Positions 10,471-19,150 of a stretch of 19,150 nt of DNA are shown in pieces (positions within the stretch are counted from its first letter, which is position 1; each line of letters opens with the position of its first letter). Both the position numbers and the translations under genes were made by a program. The notes below the pieces were generated by a model. That model saw only the letters and a list, made by a program, of their open reading frames with translations, was not told the DNA's origin and made no database searches. Source of the stretch: Spirogloea muscicola (lineage: Eukaryota; Streptophyta; Zygnematophyceae; Spirogloeales; Spirogloeaceae); NCBI GenBank assembly GCA_009602725.1, contig WELB01000301.1, forward strand, positions 59,896-79,045. Reading direction: 5' to 3'.

Positions 10471-10488
10471 TTAGGGTTTAGGGTTTAG
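10471..10488. promoter_or_regulatory. Telo-box / short interstitial telomere repeat (TTTAGGG)n
   Basis: TTAGGGTTTAGGGTTTAG, about two and a half plant-type telomere units. On the minus strand it reads CTAAACCCTAAACCCTAA about 200 bases upstream of the RBM26-like ATG, which fits a telo-box (AAACCCTAA) such as is found in plant promoters and 5' leaders. Alternatively it is a scar of telomeric DNA, because the LINE cluster starts immediately to its right. Confidence 0.6.
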
Positions 10489-10494
10489 CCCCCT

Positions 10495-10892
10495 ATGTGT
10501 CCGAAGCGCCTAGGCCCACGAGCCTTGGTGGATGTGGTGGTGACCGATGCATACAAGAGTTCCGCTTCCACACACATTGCTGGTCACGCAGTGGGAGGTG
10601 CTGAGCAGAGAAAGCTCCGACACTACTCTGACTACCCCCGCAGCGACCACCTTCTCCTGCTGCTGCCTCCGGGTCTCGGCAAAGTGCCACTTCTCCTGCT
10701 CCGAGTTACTTTGATCTGCTGTTGCTCACACGTGGATACTGAGCAGCCATCTGCATCTCCCTCTGCACCGTCTTGCACTTTGTAGTGTAGTCCTTTTTCG
10801 GCACTTCTTTCTTTGGCTTTGAACATTGTCCATTCATTTTGGGTTGGCTTTGCCAGCCCCTCTTCTCAATGGGCGAGCACCTTCTTCTCCCG
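10495..10892 (+). mobile_element. LINE-like retrotransposon 3' end, copy D
   Basis: The ORF part reads LVDVVVTDAY, then GHAVGGAEQRKLRHYSDYP. After an internal deletion or frameshift it ends SYFDLLLLTRGY-stop (TGA 10740-10742). The first motifs resemble the VDVTVTDP...AKYAD region near the C-terminus of non-LTR reverse transcriptases. The 3' untranslated part carries the hairpin GGGTTGG-CTTTG-CCAGCCC (10841-10859) and TTCTCAATGGGCGAGC. Its left boundary lies within about 10 bases of the telomere-like repeat. It is decayed and non-functional. Confidence 0.65.
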
Positions 10893-11190
10893 GCCGCAAT
10901 TGACACTTTCGGCTGCTTGGGTCCTCGCTTCCATACCCTACTTGAGAACATAGCGAGTCTGGGATATGCACGACGCGAGGATATGCTTCCAGCCCAGATG
11001 GGTATGCCGGCTGCCTACCTGTCATTTTTGCGACGTCGAGTGTCAGCTTGTCTGCAGCGAGCTCAGGCTCATGCGTTGCATCAGAAAGCTGGTCGAGCCT
11101 TGGCTGGTAGTTCGAGAGCTTGTCGATTGCCATCCGATATTCGAGCATCAGTTAGCGACCTCTATGTGCTGACTCGTGGTTACTGAGCGG
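10893..11190 (+). mobile_element. LINE-like retrotransposon 3' end, copy E
   Basis: A mostly intact C-terminal ORF segment reads AAIDTFGCLGPRFHTLLENI, RRRVSACLQRAQAHALHQKA, GRALAGSS and ends SVSDLYVLTRGY-stop (TGA 11184-11186). The TFG...G and LSxxLQRxxAxAL patterns are typical of the last part of non-LTR reverse transcriptases in several eukaryotes. It follows directly on the 3' end of copy D, so the two are in tandem. The frame is open through the copy D hairpin into this copy. Confidence 0.65.
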
Positions 11191-11284
11191 GTCGGCTTAG
11201 CAGCAGGTGACGTGCATTTGTCAATGTGCTTGCCTTTGTACTTGGCCACACATGGCCTCCCCATCTCTTAATACACACGTTCCC

Positions 11285-11560
11285 TTAGGGGGGAAAGCGC
11301 GCGGGGCGCATGAAATGAAATGGAGGCCAATTCGGCCGATACATTGTTCAGGCAGAGTCTAGGGCAAACTAAACAGGGCTACATAACTCGGAGACCGAAA
11401 TTAAACTCGCCCATAGAGATGAGGGCTGGCAAAGCCAGCCCAAAACGAATGGACAATGGTCAAAGGCAAAGAAAGAGGTGCCGAGAAAGAAGAAGTGGAA
11501 CTCCCAATGGGGGCAAGGGCTGTGAAAAGCCCGAAAAGGAATGACAGAGGTTTGGAGGGG
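11285..11560 (-). mobile_element. LINE-like 3' untranslated copy with two hairpin units
   Basis: On the minus strand this carries a hairpin unit around 11517-11532 (GGGCT...AGCCC) followed by CCCCATTGGGAG, a second hairpin at 11423-11441 (GGGCTGG...CCAGCCC), and the CTGAACAATGTATCGGCCGA module with CGCCCCGCGCGC (about 11290-11360). Its sequence beside the second hairpin (CTTTCTCGGCACCTCTTTC) is closest to copy D. No ORF end is preserved. Confidence 0.55.
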
Positions 11561-11635
11561 CCAAAAAGCGCTTAGCAGCTACAAAGGGGCCTGCAGAAGA
11601 GAGCGCGGCCAGATTGACTGGTGGCTGGGAAAGAA

Positions 11636-11870
11636 AGTGCTCGCCCATTGAGAATAGGGGCTGGAAAACCAGCCCGAAAAAGAATGAACAGAGTACGAGA
11701 AGGGGGCCAGAGGAAGAGAATGAGCTCGCCCATAGAGAGAGGGGCTGGCAGAAGCCAGCCAAAAAAGAATGGACAAAATCCAAAGAGCTACAGGAGAATC
11801 ACTCAGTAACCTCTGCTAAGCAGCCGAAGGTTGGAGATGCTAGGCTCGTTGAAGTGGGTCCCCTGGCCAG
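11636..11870 (-). mobile_element. LINE-like retrotransposon 3' end, copy F
   Basis: The ORF end SISNLRLLSRGY-stop lies on the minus strand (TGA 11805-11803). The codons before it also match the start of copy A, sharing GAAGTGGGTCCCC. Downstream are two tandem hairpin units: GGCTGG...CCAGCC at 11742-11760 and GGGGCTGG-AAAA-CCAGCCC at about 11657-11675. Each is followed on the minus strand by an ATGGGCGAGC-like box. Confidence 0.65.
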
Positions 11871-11944
11871 AGCCAGAGGCAGCAGCGAGGGCTCTGCCGG
11901 CACGAAGGTGCAACGCCCAGGCCATAGACCTCTGCAGCGAGACG

Positions 11945-12510
11945 GCCAGGCGAAAGGCCAGCCCAAAGGAATGAACAAGGTCTGAAGGAGCCGGAGTGCG
12001 AAGGACTAGGACTAAGGACTAAGGACTAAGGACTAGGACTGAGACATCAGCCAGGGAACGCTCAGTAACCTCTAGTCAGGAGATGCAAGTCTGAGTAGCT
12101 AGCCGGCGGAAAGACGTCGCCCTGATGGAAGCCGGAGGCCGCCGCCAGAGCTCGGCCTGCGCGCAAGCCGGGCTGCTCGCCCTGCTGCCCGAGGCGGCGG
12201 GCCGCTGCACGCCGCGCAAGGCGGTGAAGCAAGTCAAGCCATTTTGTGCCAAAAGCTCCGTGCACGTCGACTGCAAGTGGAACTAACTCGTCTCCCACCG
12301 GGTGGTCCGAGTATTTCCGTTCCTTTGCGCCCGCCGCTTGGCAGACCGCGTAGCCCGCCTCCTCCGACGAGCGTTTGGGGCTGCTGGGAACAAAGAAAGA
12401 CAAGCAGAGTCGTGACAACGTCGGCGATGAGCCGAGGCCCCCCGCCGAACGCGCTGGTGACGAGATCGGCGAGCCGGGTGTGGACGCAGCCATCCGCCCC
12501 AGCGGTCGGC
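11945..12510 (-). mobile_element. LINE-like retrotransposon 3' end, copy G (longest ORF remnant)
   Basis: On the minus strand an open segment contains AKERKYSDHPVGDELVPLAV, DVHGAFGTKWLDLLHRLARR, GRALAAASGF and ends SYSDLHLLTRGY-stop (TGA 12064-12062). The KYxxHP...LVPLAVxxxGxxG...LLxxLARR pattern is characteristic of the C-terminal part of non-LTR reverse transcriptases, and it is the best evidence for the family call. The region before it (12420-12500) looks frameshifted. Downstream is a degenerate hairpin near 11955-11972. Truncated and inactive. Confidence 0.65.
12001..12043. repeat. Minisatellite of AAGGACT units
   Basis: Head-to-tail copies of AAGGACT, some shortened to AGGACT, about six in all. 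It lies in the 3' untranslated part of LINE copy G (minus orientation). Similar GGACTAGGACT text occurs once in an intron of the ubiquitin ligase gene (about 14857-14867). Confidence 0.8.
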
Positions 12511-12515
12511 GCAGC

Positions 12516-12660
12516 TCAGTACCCGCGAGTGAGCAACATCAGGTCGGAGTAGCTCGTTGCCGGGAAGAGGAGGCGGAGGCACACCGCCGAGGCCCGGAGG
12601 CGGCGGCCAGAGCACGTCTTTGGCAGCTCAGTGCCCCGTGACCGGGACGTCGTGAGGCTC
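12516..12660 (-). mobile_element. LINE-like retrotransposon 3' end, copy H
   Basis: Minus-strand remnant reading RALAAASG and, after a frameshift, SYSDLMLLTRGY-stop (TGA 12518-12516). It lies directly upstream of copy G in the same orientation. The frameshift between the two blocks shows it is decayed. Confidence 0.6.
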
Positions 12661-12754
12661 GGATTTGGCCTCCCTTCCATGTCAGGTGCGCGCCGCGGGC
12701 GCCATGCATCAGCGTGCTGGTGAAGGGGAGCCGAACAGAGGAAGAGAGAGAGAG

Positions 12755-13060
12755 AGAAGGCGCGCGGGGCGCATGAAGTGAAATGGAGGCCAATTTAAGC
12801 CGATACATTGTTCAGGCAGCGTCCAGGGCAAACTAAACAGGGCTGCAGAGTACGGCGAAGAAGGGAGGGAACAGGCAGCCCAGAGAGGAACGAGCGTCCC
12901 GTTCAGGAGAAAGTGCTCGCCCATTGAGAATAGGGGCTGGAACAACCAGCCCGAAAAAGAATGAACAGAGTACGAGAAGGGGGCCAGGGGAAGCGCTAAG
13001 TAACAGAAACAAAGCTGCTACGAGGCACTCAGTAACCCCCTCAGGAGAGCAGGCTGTCGC
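12755..13060 (-). mobile_element. LINE-like retrotransposon 3' end, copy I
   Basis: On the minus strand: a damaged ORF end (stop TGA 13031-13029, with another stop just before it), the conserved 3' part with hairpin GGGCTGG-TTGTT-CCAGCCC (12934-12952), the ATTCTCAATGGGCGAGCAC box, and then the second module CTGAACAATGTATCGGCTTA with CGCCCCGCGCGCC (12757-12825). It is almost identical to copy B over about 125 bases. This is the most complete 3' untranslated region in the window and shows the order ORF end, hairpin box, second module. Confidence 0.7.
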
Positions 13061-13315
13061 TGCTGGGCGGCCTTGGCTCTCCCCCCCCCATGGCGCCGGG
13101 AACGGGGTGCAGCCCTTCCCGGTGGCTCGGTGCCTTTGGGTCTGGTGTCCTGCTACCGTATGCGCTTGTCTACGTCCCTACAGCGGTCCCAGGCGATTGC
13201 TTTGCATCGCCGGGCTGGTCGCGCCCTTGCAGCAGCCTCGGGTTTGCGCGGCGGGGTTGCTCTTCCTCCCCTCAGCTCATCTGACTTGCTACTGCTGACT
13301 CGGGGGTTTTGAGGG
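13061..13315 (+). mobile_element. LINE-like retrotransposon 3' end, copy J
   Basis: Plus-strand ORF remnant with MRLSTSLQRSQAIALHRRA, GRALAAASGL and the ending SSSDLLLLTRGF-stop (TGA 13310-13312). It lacks the hairpin part. It lies head to head with copy I and ends about 145 bases before the start codon of the ubiquitin ligase gene, so it forms part of that gene's upstream region. Confidence 0.65.
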
Positions 13316-13456
13316 CGCCCTGTCTGCCTAGCCTACGGCTCCGTCATGAACTCCTGTATGCATCTGGCTGGCAGTTCACAGCCGGCTTTTTGTTATCAGC
13401 AGCCGCTTTTTTCCATGGACGGCAACGAGCGCCGCCGGTGACGAGCGCCGGCCGCC
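13316..13456 (+). promoter_or_regulatory. Presumed promoter/5' leader of the ubiquitin ligase gene
   Basis: Only about 140 bases separate the retrotransposon remnant from the ATG at 13457. No TATA box is evident. The sequence just before the start is GCCGGCCGCCATG, a strong translation start context. Confidence 0.35.
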
Positions 13457-16400
13457 ATGCGCGCCCGCGGCGCCGCCGCCGCCGCGCNTCCGCCTCAACC
13501 TCGCCCTCGCCGCCGCGCTCCTCGCCGCCCTCGCCGCCAAGGCACACCCCCTCTCGCCTCCGCCTCCCCTAGCCTGCCCCTCCTCTGTGGCGGCGGCCCC
13601 CTCACATGCCGCGGCCTGCCCTCCCGCAGGCGCTCTTCTTCGGGCGCCTCACGCTGCAGGAGGCGCAGAAGTGCGCGGAGCGCGTCCTCGACTTCGTCCT
13701 CTTCAAGGCATGCGCCCGCCGCCTCACGCCCTCCCCACCCGGGCGCACCTGCCCCTGTGCTGGCTCGCGCGGCCCACGTGCTGATGGGAATGGAGCACCC
13801 ACCCCCCGCCTGCGCCTTGCAGGTCATCTTCCTCATGGCCGTGGTGGACTACGGCGCCGGCGGAGCTTCCTTCTGGCAGGCCTGGCTGGCGGGCCTGGGC
13901 TTCCTCAAGGTGCCCTGCAAGCCCGCTCTCCCGCCTCTGCCAGGAGGCCCAGCAGCTCTGACCGGGCCGGAGACGAGGTTTACTGCCGACGTATCACGGC
14001 TCGGCACTTGATGGCCAACGCCATCATACCCACTTCGCTCGTCTCTGAGTGCTCCCGACAGGTGTTTGCTGGGCTGGCCAAGGACCGCTTCGAGGCGCTC
14101 AGCTCCCATGCACGGACGTCCTGGGGTTCGCATGCGCGCACGTTCTCGGTGCTCCTGCTGGTTCTACTCGTCGACGCCCTCTGGTGAGGCTTCCAGCCTC
14201 TCGCTGCTGTGCGCGGCAAGGAGCCCCTTCCAGTCGCACCGGTGCTTGGCCGCCTCGGAGGCTGGTTGGCCACAAGGCTTCTCCGCACCAGCGCAGCCTC
14301 TGCCGCCGGCAATTGACCTGCTGCTCTTGGAGGTTGTGCAGGTCGTGGTCGTGCATCGTCACCTTCCGCGCCGCTGGCCCGTCACTCGTGCTCTTACTCC
14401 TGGCCGAGGGTGCCATCGTGGCCATCGATGCAGCACAGGTACTGTGTTCGCTCCACGCCTATCAGCGCAACAGTGTGATGGCCCTCCTCCAGACCATATA
14501 AGAGTTGGGCAGAGTTCACTTCGTGCTCACCTACACATACAGCTCGATGCCCAGCCCACATGTGCCAGTTCCTCTTTGGCCTGTGCTTCTTCTGGCCTGC
14601 TGCATCAGAGGGAGCAGCAGGTCAGTAGATTCTTGTGGCTGTGCCCTGCTGCCTTTAGATGTGAGAGTGGCTGAGCTCGTCACGGTGACTTGTTTTGGGC
14701 CACAGACTGTTATGCAGTACGTGATGCACCTCATGGAGGTGTGGCAGCGCCAGGAGACTGCCTCCAGTGGGCTGTCGACCTGCTCGTCCATCGCAGGTCA
14801 ACGTAGTTGGTGCTTGCATAGGTCAGGCGGCTCCAGGTGCTGGTGCTTGATGACTTGGACTAGGACTGGCGTGCATGCCATGCGCACTCAGGCAGTCTTC
14901 TCTTGCTTGCCATTGTGCAGGTTCCGCAGAGTGGCGAGGACTTTTCCTCTGCCATGCCAACTTTGTGTTTGAGCTCATCCGCCTGCTCCTAACGCTTACG
15001 CACCATTCTCACGTCTGGTGGCTGCATGGCCTATCTTTTCAGTTGGTGGATGCCATCCTCTTCCTTCACATGCGTGTACGTCTCATGTTCTTCAGAGCGT
15101 CCTTCAGTAGGCAATGAGCACGTCCTGCGTACAGCGTTTGGTCGAGCGTTACTGTCCTCCTTGGCAGCATGTCTGTGCACAGCTGCTCCTCAACCCTGAC
15201 AAGCAGGCCTGCCAACTGCACCTGCGATGGTTCTATAGGCTATACTTGCGGCCTTGGGGAAGAAGATTTCAAGTTTCTGGAGCTACTGGACTGCTATGCG
15301 AAGTCTGAAGCGCTCCTTCCCAGATGCCACAGCAGAAGAGTTGATGAGCTTCAATGACGACTGTGCTATCTGCAAAGTACGAGTTGCACTCCATGTCTTA
15401 AGCAGGATCTGCCATGAATCTTCTCAGGCCCTTGTATATATTGGAGATGTACTTGGGGAGTAGGATCTAAGAGTAGGCATTGAGGGAACCTGGCAAATCA
15501 TGGAACTCATTGATGTCAGCTCTCACACCTGGTCCCCTCTCTCATTCCACCCGCCCGCCTTGCCCCCACTCCCCGTGTCATCCTGCAGGAAGATTTGATC
15601 TCTGCCAAGCGGCTCTCATGTGGACATCTCTTCCATCTCTACTGCCTTCGGCAATGGTATGCGCACTTTCCATATGCTAGACTACAATGTCTTACATGCT
15701 GTGCTGCAGGAAGATGATCGCCTGCGTGCCATTTGAGTAGCTCTTATTGTCAGCACTCTGGTGTATTTAATCTCTTCCGTCGCCAGCTATCAATGCCACC
15801 TCAACAACGGCACTTTCTAGCCAGTCTGAGAAGATGTTTCGGGCTGGCAAGCACAGGCTGGACCAGGGTGGCTCAGAGAATCAGACGTGCCCAACATGTA
15901 GAGCTTCACTCCTTGCCATCCCCCGGCGCCCAGGAAATGAAGCTCCGTCCACCCAGCTACTGGCACCCACGGAGAGACAGTCAGATGTCCTTTCTCCACC
16001 CCAAAGACATAGAGATAGAGGCCAAATGGAAATATTGGACGTCAATGGTGGACAAGCCTCAAGGACCTGGCGTTGGAGATTTCGGATGAGGGGAGACAGG
16101 CATGCAGCTGCAGCCTGGCGAGACCAGGCCTTTTGGCAGCTTCTCACCTCCTCCATCTCTCATGCGGGCCTGCGCCTGCGGCGCAACCGAGTCCCTCTGA
16201 GCAACCGTGACAGTGACGCTCCCTCAAATGCCGGGCTGCAGAGCTATGTACGGCAAGTGCAGGAAATATTGCCAGGAGTGGAACCCTCCCGCATCTTGGA
16301 GGTGAGCCCCATCCACAGCTGCTGTGCCTCGTGTACAGTTCCTTCCTTCGACCTTAGCATAGAGGTTTGCTTGAAATGCTGAATAATTTGCAAGGCGACC

Positions 16401-16489
16401 GCTACTCACTGAGTCTTGGTTCTTCACAGGAACTGCGACGGACAAGGTCAGTAGATGGAGCAGTGAACAATCTTCTAGAATCCTTGTAA
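13457..16489 (+). CDS. gp78/AMFR- and RIN2/RIN3-like ER membrane E3 ubiquitin ligase (RING-H2 + CUE)
   Basis: Eleven exons: 13457-13541, 13630-13707, 13823-13909, 14062-14183, 14342-14438, 14706-14796, 14921-15075, 15239-15376, 15589-15656, 15857-16301, 16430-16489. Phases agree throughout, giving about 474 residues. The first half is hydrophobic with several membrane segments (LNLALAAALLAALAA, SVLLLVLLVDALW, SLVLLLLAEGAIVAI). FPDATAEEL leads into a RING-H2: C280, C283, C295, H297, H300, C303, C318, C321 (CAIC, CGHLFHLYC, CPTC). The protein ends in a CUE domain (about 437-474; VRQVQEILPGVEPSRILEEL), which binds ubiquitin. gp78 is an ER-associated degradation ligase; RIN2/RIN3 are its plant relatives. 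Introns 1 and 2 begin with GC. Exon 1 is in frame only if the N at 13488 is not a real base. Confidence 0.88.
13488..13488. other. Undetermined base that breaks the first exon's frame
   Basis: With the N counted, the Kozak-context ATG at 13457 is out of frame with the exon end at 13541. Without it, the frame runs cleanly into a hydrophobic first membrane segment. The N is therefore probably a gap or consensus artefact in a GCC-rich run. Other single N's are at 2752, 6863 and 10344. Confidence 0.7.
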
Positions 16490-17311
16490 GTTGCAGCAAT
16501 AATGTCTAGAATGTCGACCAACAGTGCGCACGACTTGTTATCTGGACACGGCAGTATTGCCGCTCAGGAGCTGAGTCTGACTACATCCTGTAGTAATGGG
16601 TGTTGTTACACGCCTGGAGGGTCTGTCATTGTGATGACGCGGCCGTCACGTGGTATGATATGTACCTTTTTGACCCTCATGAGCTGGCTGCTCAGCAAAT
16701 ATACTTATCGCATTATGGCGTACTTTGTACCAATTACATACACGAGTTGCCAAACTTGATCAAACCCTGTAGAATTACAAGATGGTCAATGGGACTGCTC
16801 AGTAAGCACGATGAAGACAATGTCGGTATGTTAGAGACTTGACTTCGGTCAAGTCTTTATGAATGACTTCTTGACAATGGTATGTGGTAATTGTTGGTGA
16901 CATGTTGGGGTTGCACTGAGAGCATCGCCCAAGATCATGGCTTCTCAAATCGGCATGGAAATCTGTAACTAGGAGTCCCTGGGCAATCTCACGCCTCCTT
17001 CAAGCTTCGGTGGCCTTTGCTGAAGTCCTGAGGTCGACGTCCATTCTTGCTCTCATGTCGAGAGAAACAAGCGTGCAGCCACAACACTAAGGTTGCGAGC
17101 CTCTATGGCATGTAAACTCTGGCTATCGTGGTGTTGCAGAGCAACAATACCAGCCCTGAGCACCCTGCTCTAGGGCATACATTAAGTGGCAGTTCTATGC
17201 CAGCTAGGAGGCTGCAGAGTGTGACTGCCTCAAATGGCAAAGCCCACATGCAACATGCCAGGTAAAGACAGAGGAACCTAACAACTCCAAGGAAGGGTGG
17301 CGCTCAACGTC
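16490..17311. other. Convergent intergenic region (3' untranslated regions of two genes)
   Basis: About 820 bases between the stop codons of the ubiquitin ligase gene and the Nudix gene. It contains TGTAA, the usual green-algal polyadenylation signal, on the plus strand at 16485-16489, 16964-16968 and 17111-17115, and its complement TTACA near 16606 and 16733. A plus frame (16600-16842) is open for 80 codons but shows no family features. A strong hairpin lies at 16835-16856. Confidence 0.45.
16835..16856 (+). other. Perfect 9-bp stem with a UUCG tetraloop
   Basis: AGACTTGAC-TTCG-GTCAAGTCT is a perfect inverted repeat closed by the extra-stable C(UUCG)G loop and followed by TTTAT. It lies about 350 bases downstream of the ubiquitin ligase stop. 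If transcribed it would form a very stable RNA hairpin on the plus strand; the minus-strand loop would be CGAA. Confidence 0.6.

Positions 17312-19150
<1,839 letters not shown>

Noticed and set aside
10471-10488. True chromosome end
   Set aside because: There are only about two and a half telomere units, with gene sequence on one side and kilobases of sequence on the other.
11404-11775. CRISPR-like or tRNA-like repeat array
   Set aside because: The units are variable in length, eukaryotic in context, and match the retrotransposon 3' UTR found elsewhere in the window.
13593-13629. GT donor for intron 1 of the ubiquitin ligase
   Set aside because: It keeps phase but would insert a proline-rich stretch between the first membrane segment and the conserved LFFG motif. 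The GC donor gives a direct family-like join.
16600-16842. Open plus frame of 80 codons after the ubiquitin ligase
   Set aside because: It lacks family features, a good start context and splice partners, and lies in the presumed 3' untranslated region.

Overview
This window reads as nuclear DNA of a green alga, most likely a chlorophyte. The genes are dense, with many short spliceosomal introns (mostly about 80 to 350 bases). The encoded proteins look plant-like (a RIN2/gp78-type ubiquitin ligase and a plant-type Nudix hydrolase). A plant-type telomere motif (TTTAGGG) is present, and exons are GC-rich. I assembled the exons by hand, checking splice sites, codon phase and remembered family motifs; no database search was run.

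Layout, left to right. Positions 1-3030 hold fragments of one repeat family, which I read as 3' ends of a non-LTR (LINE-like) retrotransposon, plus a pair of 240-bp direct repeats; the rest of this stretch is unassigned. From 10271 down to 3511 on the minus strand lies RNA-decay coding sequence. First comes an RBM26/RBM27-like protein (PWI-like domain, CCCH finger, acidic tract, RRM, coiled coil, second RRM). After it comes a CCCH finger joined to a CCR4-type endonuclease/exonuclease/phosphatase (EEP) deadenylase domain. As written, these two parts share one open reading frame across their junction: 18 exons whose phases all agree, giving 1421 residues. They may therefore be one fusion gene, two very tightly packed genes, or a dicistronic unit. 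A poly-C run and an undetermined base (6863) sit in the junction and leave this open.

Positions 10471-10488 carry a telomere-like/telo-box motif. From 10495 to 13315 is a cluster of at least seven truncated LINE 3' ends in both orientations, filling the space between two divergent genes. From 13457 to 16489 (plus strand) is an 11-exon gp78/AMFR-RIN2-like ER ubiquitin ligase with multiple membrane segments, a RING-H2 and a C-terminal CUE domain; two of its introns appear to begin with GC. From 17312 to the right edge (minus strand, convergent) is a plant-type Nudix hydrolase whose 5' end runs into a 123-base poly-T tract that ends the window.

Functionally, the RBM26-like and CCR4-like modules would act together in poly(A) RNA recognition and deadenylation. 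The ubiquitin ligase (ER protein quality control) and the Nudix enzyme (nucleotide or inositol pyrophosphate clearance) are unrelated neighbours. Four isolated N bases lie in low-complexity GC-rich spots. One of them (13488) breaks a frame that is perfect without it, so the N's should not be trusted as exactly one base.
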